DNA of 64,000 nucleotides from Siphlonurus alternatus (Eukaryota; Arthropoda; Insecta; Ephemeroptera; Siphlonuridae), in assembly GCA_949825025.1 (NCBI GenBank), contig OX463778.1, positions 24,733,551 to 24,797,550 on the forward strand, in the 5' to 3' direction. Below, piece by piece: positions 27,138 to 37,390 of the stretch (positions are counted from its first letter, which is position 1; the number at the start of each line of letters is the position of its first letter). The position numbers and the translations under genes are program-made. Under the pieces are notes generated by a model. It did no database searches. It was not told the DNA's origin and saw only the letters and a program-made list of their open reading frames with translations.

Positions 27138-27518
27138 TGGGGAATAATATATTATACACTACATACAGTACTGATATTTATATAGATTCGTCAACAACAC
27201 ATTTTAAATTGTGAACAATGTACAATTGATTTATGTATGAGTATGATATTAATTTTCAATTTTTAGCAACAATAATATTTATTATCTGATACTCATCACA
27301 AGACAAATTTTCTAATTGCTATATAGTTTTCTTTGCAATATATATATTATGTTTAATTTTCGTACATATAATGACACACGTATACTTTTTGTTTACGTAG
27401 ACATCAATTTTGTTTGCAGGCTCGCATCATGGAGCAACTGAAGACAAGGGCAGCACGGAGAGAAGACTCAACCCTCATTGATCTACTGTCTCAACTGCAA
27501 GTCAAGAATGTCGGCTAG
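9961..27518 (+). CDS. VPS35L: VPS35-like Retriever subunit (C16orf62 homologue)
   Basis: Model exons: 9961-10001 (or its duplicate 13033-13073), 14938-15034, 15121-15324, 15567-15729, 15961-16181, 16703-16836, 17349-17519, 18644-18812, 19348-19520, 19997-20097, 20774-20955, 21556-21699, 23025-23191, 23803-23965, 24274-24466, 25031-25170, 25544-25709, 26194-26327, 26832-26963, 27420-27518. All join in frame to 997 residues (human about 963). Diagnostic stretches are [124 protein letters not shown] and LWHLAQRRG. Together these are specific to VPS35L rather than VPS35. The protein is the alpha-solenoid scaffold of Retriever with VPS26C and VPS29, working with the CCC complex in endosome-to-surface recycling. 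The Ser/Thr-rich N-terminus is normal for the family. Exon 1 encodes [14 protein letters not shown] and splices into VSRKRDYQ. Confidence 0.95.
10347..10565 (-). pseudogene. LINE 3'-end fragment, antisense (copy 1)
   Basis: The minus strand encodes [20 protein letters not shown], closely resembling the C-terminus of the reverse transcriptase at 54352-55596 (KYSFLRRTVREWNLLDSGLV). It is the tail of the same LINE family, cut off upstream and lying in VPS35L intron 1. The identical fragment in the other repeat copy is at 13419-13637. Confidence 0.75.
11222..12858 (+). mobile_element. 5'-truncated LINE with RNase H domain and poly(A)
   Basis: Coding sequence is open directly from the repeat boundary at 11222 to the stop at 12638-12640. 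A ~175-base 3' UTR and an uninterrupted run of 43 A (12816-12858) follow. This is the structure of a retroposed, 5'-truncated non-LTR element. Most of the reverse transcriptase and any endonuclease are missing. A further ~112 bases (12859-12970) separate the A-run from the second repeat copy. Confidence 0.88.
11426..12640 (+). CDS. LINE ORF2 C-terminal part: RNase H domain
   Basis: The 404 residues from the first Met continue upstream in frame to 11222. That upstream part encodes a reverse transcriptase thumb-like segment ([27 protein letters not shown]). RNase H spans roughly residues 108-240 with all four expected acidic residues: D115 in FTDGSK, E150 in YTAEATA, D176 in HSDSLS and D232 in [12 protein letters not shown] zinc-knuckle-like [17 protein letters not shown] follows. 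RNase H in this position is known in the I, R1 and LOA-type groups. It is open along its whole length, which implies a recent insertion, but the enzyme is incomplete and unlikely to be made as a functional protein. Confidence 0.88.
   Translation: MSDKYVLNLLRWEGHPLKRKLNILVKHTQNSEYWANKNIPVFIYSLSGLQPHLNKIAILKTLPCFAHPLKCIIQPTLTKCLHISPEEKKIDNLCNELFLEYCQDNWPTAMHIFTDGSKTSEGVGASFFIPSINQKSNFQLPQEASIYTAEATAIFKSISFISHLGQHVAQVVIHSDSLSVITSLEGNLLTGKSHWLVLAIKHAIYNVQKKGTVISLSWIPSHCGIHGNEVADSLAKQGIENGFTLDIDLPASDLYILLKNRLRSYTEQLLTTLWEGKQSKDRYQVIQPRFPSFPWFKAIKSPRSRRFYSTFTRLRTGHSRLGAHLGRLNIIESPRCDCQLHDATPEHMILECAIASDHRAPLLLSLSEMGFSPPQLSLTKLLASNNISVYQTLYRFVTDSKLPL
13033..13073 (+). CDS. VPS35L: Duplicate first coding exon of VPS35L
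   Basis: Encodes [13 protein letters not shown] plus two bases of the Trp codon, completed by the first base of the exon at 14938. It matches 9961-10001 with an identical donor. Either copy can splice in frame to exon 2, and the resulting protein would be the same. The human N-terminus (FPWHSRNRNYK) aligns with [11 protein letters not shown], which supports the exon assignment. Confidence 0.7.
13419..13637 (-). pseudogene. LINE 3'-end fragment, antisense (copy 2)
   Basis: Same fragment as 10347-10565, carried along in the 1.3 kb duplication. It again encodes [15 protein letters not shown] on the minus strand. Confidence 0.75.
14520..14600. repeat. Inverted partner of the repeat-block sequence at 13752-13815
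   Basis: The sequence running from TGGTCCCGACACTTACAAGC to GATTTTCACATTAGATTTGG is an approximate reverse complement of 13752-13815 (and of 10680-10743 in copy 1). It marks an older foldback structure partly captured by the duplication. Confidence 0.55.
14634..14788. mobile_element. Degenerate hAT-like MITE, relative of 61898-62073
   Basis: The ends (AGGCGAGGATCC and GGATCTGCGCCT) and an interior ATTAAATCCAAAATTTCG resemble, in reverse complement, the element at 61898-62073. Poly-C and poly-G tracts are shared. No exact target duplication remains. Confidence 0.5.
17890..18338. mobile_element. Hairpin element in VPS35L intron carrying CRE, E-box and X-box-like sites
   Basis: Arms of about 45 bases (ACAATTTGCATCA, then TAGCTCAATCG) are repeated inverted at the other end. 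The interior is also roughly symmetrical. Both arms have CACGTGAC and a TGACGTCA-type site (near 18041 and 18186). The centre contains GTTTCCATAGCAAC at 18119-18132, which fits the RFX X-box consensus. There is no coding capacity. Confidence 0.7.
19660..19752. repeat. (TTTA)n microsatellite in VPS35L intron
   Basis: About twenty TTTA units with a few interruptions, followed by T-rich sequence. Confidence 0.9.
20213..20631. mobile_element. TTAA-flanked hairpin element (GGGTAAGATAAC ends)
   Basis: TTAA at 20213-20216 and 20628-20631. The arms start GGGTAAGATAACACGAACAA and contain the inverted pair around CATGTAAACCTTAGCAACCTC. A run of A lies near the centre. The same family, interrupted by another element, is at 57258-58735. 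Confidence 0.82.
21734..22792. mobile_element. Non-autonomous hAT-like element, 1043 bases, in VPS35L intron
   Basis: A perfect 8-base duplication ATCCTTTA lies at 21734-21741 and 22785-22792. The inverted ends are CAGTGGCGTGCGGT and ACCGCACGCCACTG (element 21742-22784). An 8-base target duplication with CAGTG-type ends is typical of hAT transposons. The interior is AT-rich with an (AT)n run near 22340 and encodes no transposase. It sits between exons 12 and 13 in the neutral intron. Confidence 0.88.
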
Positions 27519-27652
27519 ACTGTATGTAGATCTGACAATGCCTCTTAACAATACTTAAGTTTGTGAAGGCGTACTGTATTGTAAATATCACTCACTTCTT
27601 ATAAACTTACTGAAATGTTCTGTCGCCCATTTGCATAGAGAGGACTAATATG
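27519..27652. other. VPS35L 3' UTR
   Basis: Short stretch between the stop codon and the first TTAA hairpin element. No AATAAA is present here. The nearest (around 28770-28785) lies beyond two hairpin elements, so the mature 3' UTR may include them. Confidence 0.4.
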
Positions 27653-28007
27653 TTAAGGGTAAGGTAACGCCACCAATGTTAAAAAAAATCCCTCTCACAA
27701 AAATTCTGAAAAAAATTTAAAATGTTCTCCTCTACACCCCCTATCAGTAGCTAAAATATCAGGTATACAAATACGATCTAGTTTTTGAGTTATGAATTTT
27801 TAAAGTTGACCAATTTAACATGGGAGTTTCATTTCTCCATGTTAAAGTAGTCAACTTTAAAATTTTATAACTCAAAAACTAGATCGTATTTGTATACCTG
27901 ATATTTTAGGTACTGATAGGGGGTATAGAGGAAAACATTTTAAATTTTTTTCAGAATTTTTGTGAGAGGGATTTTTTTTAACATTGGTGGCGTTACCTTA
28001 CCCTTAA
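27653..28007. mobile_element. TTAA-flanked 347-base palindrome, copy 1
   Basis: TTAA at 27653-27656 and 28004-28007; element 27657-28003. It starts GGGTAAGGTAACGCCACCAA and is a near-perfect inverted repeat with a short centre around CATGGGAGTTTCATTTCTCC. It has the same length as, and almost the same sequence as, 49139-49485. Confidence 0.88.
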
Positions 28008-28014
28008 TCCAGAC

Positions 28015-28282
28015 TTAAGGGTAAGGTAACGCCACCAATGTTAAAAAAAAAAATCCTCACACAAAAATTCTGAAAAAAATTTAAAATGTTCTCCTCTACA
28101 CCCCCTATCAGTAGCTAAAATATCAGGTATACAAATACAATGTAGTTTTTGAGTTATGAATTTTTAAAGTTGCCCAAGTTGTATACTGATAGGGGGTGTA
28201 GAGGAGAACATTTTAAATTTTTTTCAGAATTTTTGTGTGAGGGATTTTTCTTAACATTGGTGGCGTTACCTTTTACCCTTAA
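28015..28282. mobile_element. Second copy of the GGGTAAGGTAAC hairpin, internally deleted
   Basis: TTAA at 28015-28018 and 28279-28282. Same family as the preceding element, only eight bases away, but the centre is shortened and the right end carries a small insertion (TACCTTTTACCC). Confidence 0.82.
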
Positions 28283-29226
28283 ATATGTTTATTTTAATGG
28301 TTTCAATAATCCAAATCAACAAAATTAAGCTAAAGACTGCATCATGTCTTAAAGTTACACCTCATCTATTCAATATATTATATATAGGATGCATATTTTT
28401 TCATCTTTTTAGGATTTCAAATTATTTTTTTTATATTAAATTTATCATAAATTCTATGCTATTTTGTTTAGTGTGTATATCCTCAATATACCATCATGCA
28501 ACTTTAAAATTTTACTATGCAGTTATTATTGTTTTTATTAGTATTAAACTCTATTATTTTTTGCAGTTTAATTATAAAGGGGAAACAGAAGCAGTCATAT
28601 TATACTTACGTTTTTTGTTACAATGTTGATGATAAGCCAATAAGCGAGATTTATTATTTAACCTTTTTTATGTGTAGTTTCATCACATTTGGCGTGCAAA
28701 TAATTTAAAATACATTAAATTTGTGTACCATTTTTACGTAGAATGTAATACCAACTGGTATTTTTAATGTGAATAAATAAACTAAATAAATATGAATGTA
28801 ATCTAGACCTCTCCATTATAATACATCCCTAAAATTTACTGGCCACTCCATAAAACATTTACAACAGAATTAAGAGCCACGGAACACCATGCAGTTGCAA
28901 ATTTAAGTGCTCACTTGTAAACTCAAAACAAAATATTGGCAAATTAAGTGCTAAAAATGTTGTAATAAATATCAATAAGAAATTTTCTCTTTACACACAA
29001 TGCGAAATCCTCTTACAATAAATTTTAATTTAACTTTAATGTATTATAATAGGTGACTTATTAACAATAAGTTTCCATAAGTTTCAGGAATTTGAACTTA
29101 AATTTGGGGACTCTAAAGGGATTATTAGAGTAAAGGGCAAAGAATGCAACCTGCACTTAAGTCTGAAAACCATGACATAGAAACTCCCTAGTTAACACAC
29201 AACAAGTATTAAAGTTTGATAGTTAA
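28283..29226. other. AT-rich intergenic DNA
   Basis: No gene is supported. Open stretches are short and of low complexity. A fragment around 28745-28790 (ACCAACTGGTATT, then GTGAATAAATAAA) resembles a LINE 3' end and is also found near 2446-2480 in reverse complement. Confidence 0.5.
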
Positions 29227-29502
29227 TTAAGGGTAAGGTAAAGCGCCCAATGTTAAAAAAAAAAAAAAAACACTTGAAAATTATGAAAAATATTTAAAAT
29301 GTTCTCCTCCACATCCCCTAGCTATCAGTAGATAAAATATCAGGTATACAAATTCGAGCTAGTTTTTTAGTTATGAATTTGTATACCTGATATTTTAGCA
29401 ACTGATACAGGATGTAGATAGAAGAACATTTTATTTATTTATTTTTCATAATTTTCGTGTGTGGGATTGTTTTTAACATTGGGCACATTACCTTAACCTT
29501 AA
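29227..29502. mobile_element. Diverged GGGTAAGGTAA hairpin element
   Basis: TTAA at 29227-29230 and 29499-29502. The arms carry the family signature (AAAATGTTCTCCTC, ATCAGGTATACAAATTCGA) with more substitutions than the copies at 27653 and 49135, so this is an older insertion. Confidence 0.75.
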
Positions 29503-30166
29503 AGAATGGATGACTAAATTTTTAGTTTACAAATGAAATCAGTGGGTTGTTCTACCCTGGTATTAATAATTTTATACCTAATATCATCTAGTTTACTTTT
29601 AAGAGTAATAATCGAAAATATAAATTTACTGTATAAAAAATTCACCTGCTAAAATTTTTCTAACAAGTAAGTCAAATTTTGATGAATTTGATGCCAAATT
29701 TAATAGACGGAAGATCGCTGAAGATCTTTAAAAATTCATGTCTCCAATATTGAAAATTGAAACTTTTGTTTTGAGACATTTGTATAGCACATCTAAAAAA
29801 ATAAATAAATACATACATATAAAGCGAATTTTCTATTATAGCCAGTAATTCACCACTTTAAGCTTCCAATATCCTTCCCTCACGTGCAAGGAAACATATA
29901 GAATTTTTTAGCTCGGCTTCAAATCTTGGTACACAATGTCATTCAATTGAAAGTTTGCACAACAAAACTTTAAAGTGCTTTCTCCCCATAAGCCTCCGGA
30001 TGCACTAATTAGATCCAAAATACAGCTATTGGGAAGGGGGGGGGGGGGTATTTAAAAGTGTAACAATAAGAAAGAACCCCCCAATAAGTTATAAATTTAA
30101 CACAACTGCATAAAGAGATACAGTAGGTGTATAACAAATGTAAAAAAATATTTATATGCATGCATA
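29503..30166. other. AT-rich intergenic DNA
   Basis: No coding or RNA gene seen. There is a short G-run at about 30038-30048. Confidence 0.5.
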
Positions 30167-30553
30167 TTAAGGTAGAGATAACGCCGATCAGCTGTTCAAC
30201 ATAGTCCCCTTTGGATAATATGTAAACCTTCGCAAATTCACGAAAATTCTGCAATTTTTTTTGAGAGGCCTAAAAGCCATAGAAAAAGTTTCAAAACAGT
30301 TAAACGAGATTTTTTTTTTTTTTTTAAGTTTTATAATTTTCAGCATAGGGCTTTCCCATGGAGGGACAAACTAAAAACTTAATTAAAAAAAGTTGGCTTG
30401 TTAAATTGTTTTACAACTTTTTCTATTGCTTTTAGGCACTAATATCTGCCTCTCAAAAAAATTGCAGAATTTTTGTGAATTTGCTACCTAAGATTTACAT
30501 GTTAATCAAAGGGGACTACGTCAAACAGCTGATTGGCGTTACCTCTGCCTTAA
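30167..30553. mobile_element. TTAA-flanked hairpin element (GGTAGAGATAACG ends)
   Basis: TTAA at 30167-30170 and 30550-30553. The ends are GGTAGAGATAACGCCGATCA and its near complement. The interior (ATGTAAACCTT near a TTGCAATTTTTTTTGAGAGG pair) is distantly like the 20213 family. Confidence 0.75.
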
Positions 30554-33500
30554 TTATTATTGTATTTATTGTTTAATACTTGTGTTATAAATACAGTATG
30601 TATAATTCATCTACCTAGCTGTAATGGATATATTTTATAATTTCTTATTAAAAAAATGAATATTACAATTTAAATATAATCATTATTCCTTTATTTTTAA
30701 CTCTATATTTTTCTATAGATGGGAATTAAAAAATAACACGCTTAAAGTCAAGTAACATACAATAGTTTTTAAATTTCATAATTAAAAAAAAGTAGACATG
30801 AAAACAAATCATGTAAAAAAAATAAAAAAGGGACAAGAAGAAAATATTATAAGAGTAAAAAAAAAAAAAAAGACAGACAGAAAAACGAAGATATTATTAA
30901 CCTACTAATATAGTATATTATTACCCAAGTAAAGATGGGCAGTACAAAAATTCACTCAAGCTTTAAGCTGTTAGGATTTACAAAAATTCACTCACCAGAT
31001 CTCCCTCTTCACACCTCTCTTAGTTAAAAAAAACACTCCCACGTCTTCACAAACATAAATGCAGGACACGATTACAATTAAAATTAAATTTACAATTTTA
31101 GCCAAATACTGTACAACCAGTACATACTTTAATTTTATTTTAATCAAAGATTTAGCTGCCAATGAGTTTGTCTCATGGTAATGGCTCCGTTTCCAATTTT
31201 GGTCACACTGACTTAAAAAACAAAGAGATTATTTAGATTTAGTTCATCAAAGATGATTATATTCAAAGGATAAAACATTTATTAATAAATTACATTAATA
31301 AATTAATGTATCAATCTGTATGACCAAAAAAAGGAAAATAATCTGGAGCCTCGAAGCATTTCTGAAAATACAGACATTAATATCTAGAAAATATCTTAAT
31401 ATTATTTTTATTTTTAACCATTTTATACATCTAGTGGATGTGCATTTTAAAAAGAAATTTAAAATTAAAATTATTATACTTAATTTAACATTTCTATATA
31501 AACAAAAAAAAAGTTATTACGAGTATTGAATTATATTATAATTGAGGAGCACCAATTAAGGAGAAAACAGTGCCACTTAATAATTAACAATTTTATTATT
31601 ATCATCTAAAAGCTACCAGAAAGTTAATAATCAAATAATTATATTATTTAGATTCTTTTTTTTTTTTTTTTCTTTTTTCTCTCTTTTGTAAACTACAGTA
31701 CATCTAACAAACTAATTTTTAATTGATAAATTCGAAACCTTTGCAATCAAAAGCACAAGTAATTAAAGTATAAGGTTGTTACCTTTTCAAACAAGAAATT
31801 GACTTCGAATTTAATGGGAAAATACCTTACTTTTGCATGACAAGCACACTTTAAAAATTTACATCTCGCACTTGTTAACTCCTTACTAAATACTCCTAGT
31901 ATAATTTTTTTTATGAACCATTATATGGCTATTTATTTGTGTTTTTAAACTTAAAGCCAACATAATCACATTAAACATAATATTGAACAATTAAAATATA
32001 TTATTATTTTTTTTTAAGCTTAGTATAAAAAGTGATAAGCAAAATGCACCATTATATGAAATGACAAATAATAGATAATTATGATACTTAAAATTCTCTA
32101 AATTAGGATGAAAAATCTTAAGCAGCAAGGACAACTTGAGGACAGCTTGTTTCTTTCTAAACATGGGTACCAAAGTGATTGTTAGACACCGAGATTGCTA
32201 TAACGATGGGGCTCCTCGGAATAGAGCGACAATTAGAGGACAGTAACACGACAGGAACTAACAATGCTTTGTCAACACAACAGTAAAATTTCTATACATA
32301 CAGAAAAATGGCAAAAAAAAAAAATAAAAAAAATATACATAATTATAAAAAAATAAAGCAGAGTTTTAAAATTAAATTTTTTAAAAAATAAGCACAAAAT
32401 ATGATAATTTCACACTTGAAAAGGTTATTTATGTTGTGTGATTCTTGTAAATAGAACAACAAAATTTAGGTTAACATATATAAAAACAAAAATTAAAGTT
32501 ATATTGGAAATATGGCTTGATATTTCACCGGGTCAAAGCATTTTTATAATGTATATTATTACTATCGAACTATTTAATTACACACTAAACTTACAATTAT
32601 TAGACACACTTTACGTATGTTTTCATCCAGTCTGGGCTTTTTTTTTATATTTTTCTTTGCTTTTTTTTTTCTCCACCCCTTTCTCATGTGGCACAAATTA
32701 CAAAATTCATAGAGTAATCTCTCCCCACTTCATGTATCCACAGTCTTTAGCACAAATCATTATAAAAAAAATCCAATCACCAGCAATATACAATAATTCA
32801 GTCTGTTAAAAAGCCAAGGAACTTAAAAATTCTCTGCAGTTAAGCAATTTTTTATTGAGAGGGCTTAAAAAATTGGAATAAGTATTAATAAAAGAATAAG
32901 GTAAATTAGTAAAGAAAAAAAATATATATCTCACCAAAAAGTTTACACAATAATAGAAAAATTAATTATTTAATTAATGTTGGTAAATGTTTATTAAATT
33001 TAAAACTGCCAACATTAAATTAAAGATATGAAAACTAAAAAAAAAAAAAAAGGAAGATTATATATTTATTTATTTTCAATTTGTTGATGTGTCACGGCTC
33101 AAATATCACTCAAATCACTCTCTTGTCTCTTCTGGCTTCACTCCTGACCAAAGTACATAAAGTTTACTACACTGCTAGTATTGCACAAGATTTTGCAGGC
33201 TCTTTCTAAGTCTGAGTGTTAGTGAGCTATTATCTAAGTAGTATAGATTAACCTCAGGCTACAGAGTTTGTACAAGTTTTATTATTAAGATTTTGTGATG
33301 ACCTACAGTTAGATCACCACATTTTTTATCATCCCCATTAACTTAAAATTTTGAGCTTCCCTGTATATTTTCTCTTTCAGATGTGGAACATGTTTCAGTA
33401 AATAGCTCACATTATCAAAAAACCTCTCTATACCTCAATTCTACAGGCAGTGGCAATGCTAAATTCTTGTTCATACTTTTTTAAAACTTATTGCACTCGG

Positions 33501-33764
33501 GCAATACAGTATTACTAAAAAAAAAAAAAAAAAAAATTACTTACATTCATGCATACCTTAAATTAATATGCCTTAAATTTTAATTTAATGACTTGATAAT
33601 TGTAGAAAACACACTATAGAAAAATTAATGTGAATTATAATTGTTGTGAAATCTACAAATACCAATACATTAATATACAATGTATTTTTTTTTTTTTTAA
33701 TATATAAATTTTGTATACATAATGAAAGAAGCAAAAGGTACAGAGAGGCTTAATGCCACATGTA
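30554..33764. other. AT-rich intergenic DNA and 3' UTR of the zinc-finger gene
   Basis: About 3.2 kb of low-complexity AT-rich sequence with A and T runs. No open stretch has splice support or recognisable protein. The part nearest 33764 should be the 3' UTR of the minus-strand zinc-finger gene; its poly(A) site was not fixed. Confidence 0.45.
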
Positions 33765-35355
33765 CTAATGTTGATGATACTCTTTATTGGTACCTAGTGC
33801 ACCAATCACGCCTCCTACATTATTCACCACATTACCACCTGCAGCTGCAGCTGCCGCTGCTGCAGCCACGGCTACTGCGTTGTTATTGGCCGAGGCAGAG
33901 TCTCGAACTGCATGTAGCCTCATGTGATTGTTGTAGCCTGGCGTGGAGCGGAAGAGCTTACCACAACGGCCACACGTGCGGTGATTCTCACCCGTGTGTC
34001 TACCCTTCACGTGGTAGTCGAGAGCTGCTCGCTGAGGGAAACGAGCACCACACTCCCCACATTCAAACGGACGTTCCCCTGTGTGCAAACGGGTGTGGTT
34101 CTCCAGACCGAGCTTGCTCTTGAAGGTCTTGCAGCAGAGGCGACACAGGAGAGGACGTCCACCGGGATGATGGTCAACATGGTCGGTCAAGGCAGGACCA
34201 TCTGGGAACCTCAGCCCGCACATCTAGAACAGTGGTAAGGTTAACAGCTGGAAGGAAATGTTGACATTGGCAAGTACATATTGAGACAGCCTTTCCTCTA
34301 CCTGATTTGCTAGAGACAATGAAGATAAAGAATGTGACAACGAGGGATGTATAAATTTGCAATTTTTAGGGCAGTAAGAAGTCTGACCATAACAAAAATT
34401 TTCAAATCAACATGTCTAGAAATAAGAAATTTATTCATCTACCAACATAGACAAGTCAACATTATACACAGTACATAATAATGAGAAAGTAATTGTTTAT
34501 TTATTAATAAAGTCATCAACTTTATTAATAAATATTAATATATTTATTAATAAAGTCTATATTATACTACTTTATAGACTGGGTGACGACGCTTACAAAC
34601 AGGGCAGGGTTAAATCCGTGATGTCTTAAGTCATATCTTCTGAAAATTGCTTTGATCAATAGATATATAGTTTGGACAACACAACTATCACTACGTTTAC
34701 ATGACGGTGTTAAATGCGTATTCGTTGACGACGGATAATGTTATTCTTATGAGGCGTCGTCAACGGATATGCATCAAACACCGTCATGTAAACGTAGTGT
34801 ATGCTACTTATTGCCATCTCTGTTGATTAGGGGAATTTTCTAGAGCGATGACTGTACAACACTGGATAAAATATTATTTTGAATGGTAATTTCTTTCAGG
34901 TGTTGACATAGTCAAAAATTGTGATTGCATATGTGGTTTATACAGTAATTTTAATCCCAAGTCCCCCCCCCCTCCCCCGACAATAATGTAGAAAAGAGGA
35001 GAATGAAACCGTTGAGCATGTTAACTGTGAATGGAAATAATACATTCAAAAAAAGAGACCCTGTAGAAATTTAATTATAAGCTACTGTATAATGAATAAT
35101 GTGAAAGAAGTAATGAAATAAACTTTTTTTTTTCTTTTCCATTTTGGGGGGGGGGGAGGGGGGAGGATATATTAAAATCAAAATTGTGATACATATTAAT
35201 TGTTAAAATTTAAATTTACATGAAATTATTTTCCTTGCAAAATTAAAAATGCTACAGGCATAAGAAATATTATTAAATATTAAAAATGTTAAATATGTTC
35301 ATAATAAAGAATAAAAAATAATAAGTAATTTCAATTGAAATTCATTCAGAAAACA

Positions 35356-35442
<87 letters not shown>

Positions 35443-37376
35443 AACTTCATAAAAAAAATATTTCTTAATATTAGCAACATCACATTCCCCTTTACTCATT
35501 TAAAAATCTTCCAATTAATGAAATAGTTGCTTGCAACCAGTACTACGTACTACCCTTGATCTGGGTTCCTAAATAGAGAAAAAAAAAATCAATCAAGAAA
35601 CTTCTTTCCTCAAGTTATTTATCTTAAAAAGATAAACACAACAAAATATCAAAATCCAGTGGCTGCTTGTGAGGAGAGGGAGTTACAGAGCTCAAAGAAA
35701 TTAGGGGAGGAAGGAGGGGGAGAGAGCTGCTTCAAATACTCCTTCCTTCTCATGATGCATTAAATTGTTTAACCCTGTTTTTGTAGGTCTCACTGCAGAC
35801 ACCCCTCATAAACCGCCACTGCAAAAAGATATAGATTCAAGTTTCTCAGGCTGACCTTGCACTCGTAGCCTCCTGGTCCTCCTGGCCTCCTGATACCGCC
35901 TCCCTGGCGTCGCAGTGGTTGCTGCAGAGAGCCATCTTGATTTGTGTGCATTCCTCCATCATGGTCCATGTGGTGACTATGGTGGTTGTCGCCTGTGTCA
36001 CAGAAGCGACACGCTCCAGAGTGTCCCGTATTGTTGAGGTGAGCTACTGCCGCGTGGCACTCACGGGCAGCAGCTGTTGTGAAAGCCTTCTCGCACACCG
36101 GACAAGTATGAGGGGTCTCTCCGAGAGCGTGGATACGACGGTGCTCTCTCAGACGGTCTCGCTGCCTGAATGGAGTCTGACATTGGTCACACTCAAACAT
36201 CTTGGCCCCGGTACCTCCTCCTCCTCCACCACCACCGTTACAGTTCCCAGCTGCAGAGGAGCTGGGGAGAAACCAGAACCCTCCAGGCGGGATGGTACTC
36301 CCTGGAACACCAGGCCTACCATCACCCTCTTGTTTCACCATGTCTGGTCTCATCATGTGACCACTACCGAACCATGACATCATCTTAGATATATCTCCCC
36401 TTGCATTGTCACCATCAGGTTTCAAAAGACTGTTGTATCCAAACCAAACACAACCTGCTTTAGATGCATCTTCAGGTCTTTTATCTTCTTCAGCCCCTTG
36501 TTCTACCTTAATCTCTGTAGCATGAAACCAAAGTCCATTCTGTTTATGAGGCTCTCTTGGTTCTGTAGATTTAGTTTGACCTAAAAACCAAGGTCCTTCT
36601 TCGTCTTCAACAGGCTTACTTGGTTCTTTGTGTTCTGAATTTACTACTATTTTGTGCTGACCTAGGTACCACGGTCCGTCTGCATTTGTATGATCATTAG
36701 GTTTATTAGCCACAATTTCATGTTCTTTTGTGGCTGCAGTTGTACCGGCATCATGTTTGCCAAGAAACCAAGGGCCGGTATGTGGAACGTTGATTGGTAA
36801 GCCATCATGCTTATTGTTGTCTTTGTTTTTCTGTGCAAGGAACCATGGAGACATTGCAGGGGTGGGGGGTTGAGGAGGGTGTGGGGTCGCAGGGTTGCTG
36901 GTAGGGGGATGGTCTGTTGCTGCTGACGTTTCCTCATCTTCTTCGTCAGAATCGTCTGCACCAGAGTCATTGGTGGAGACAACATTCACATTGGTTGAAT
37001 CATCTTGGGGTTCTGGTTGAAACCAGACTGCCCCAGGTTGCTGTTGCTGCTGCTTACGAGTCTCAATTATCTCCTTGCTGGTCATGTTACTGGGCACCGG
37101 CTGCTGCTGAGGAAACCACCCCGCAGCTGGTGACGGAGAACACGGAGACGTTTGTTTCTCTCCTTCTCCGGGTGATAATTCTTCAGGACGATTTCTAGCT
37201 TTATTAGCTTCTTGTTGGAACCAAAGTCCAGCTCCTGGAGGAACCAGTGATAAGGGAGGTAACTTAAGGGTGTTACCACCCCCGCCTCCAATATTAGCTC
37301 CTCCCGCAGACATCATGAGTTCCGAACCGTGATTACTTTCTGCTACACGCCGCGCACACAGGAACTGGAAGTCCAT
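33765..37376 (-). CDS. C2H2 zinc-finger protein with repeated WF motifs
   Basis: Two coding exons on the minus strand: 37376-35856 (507 residues) and 34223-33765 (152 residues and stop), joined GT-AG in phase 0. The splice falls inside a zinc finger: YECK joins MCGLRF to give a complete C2H2 unit, which supports the model. Total 659 residues. Residues 1-390 are a low-complexity, acidic and Gln/Gly-rich region with eleven WF or WY motifs (W52, 87, 118, 178, 203, 236, 263, 283, 311, 335, 368), several as GPWFLG. Fingers follow at residues 396-416, 425-446, then the spliced one from C506, and three more (CRLCCKTF, CGECGARF, CGRCGKLF), six in all. An extra Cys/His cluster lies at 456-469, and a polyalanine tail near the C-terminus. 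It is probably a nuclear DNA-binding regulator. I do not recognise an orthologue. A 3' splice site just before the Met (37391-37396) implies a 5' UTR exon upstream. Confidence 0.85.
34690..34799. mobile_element. 110-base MITE with CACTACGTTTACATG ends, in zinc-finger intron
   Basis: Inverted ends CACTACGTTTACATGACGGTG and complement enclose a short centre, with TAT on both sides. A 3-base duplication would suit PIF/Harbinger-type elements, but the evidence is slight. Confidence 0.6.
35357..35443. repeat. (AAAT)n microsatellite
   Basis: About 21 uninterrupted ATAA units on the plus strand, in the intron of the zinc-finger gene. Confidence 0.95.
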
Positions 37377-37390
37377 CTGGTGCGAGGCAG

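Noticed and set aside
28285..28708. Hydrophobic open frames resembling a membrane protein
   Set aside because: The AT-rich DNA gives Ile/Phe/Leu-rich translations in several frames; no family motif or splice support.
33722..34238. Plus-strand open frames at 33722-34238
   Set aside because: They are antisense shadows of the zinc-finger exon, whose finger motifs are unambiguous on the minus strand.
35299..35499. Open frame with repeated FIYL
   Set aside because: It is simply the translation of the ATAA microsatellite.
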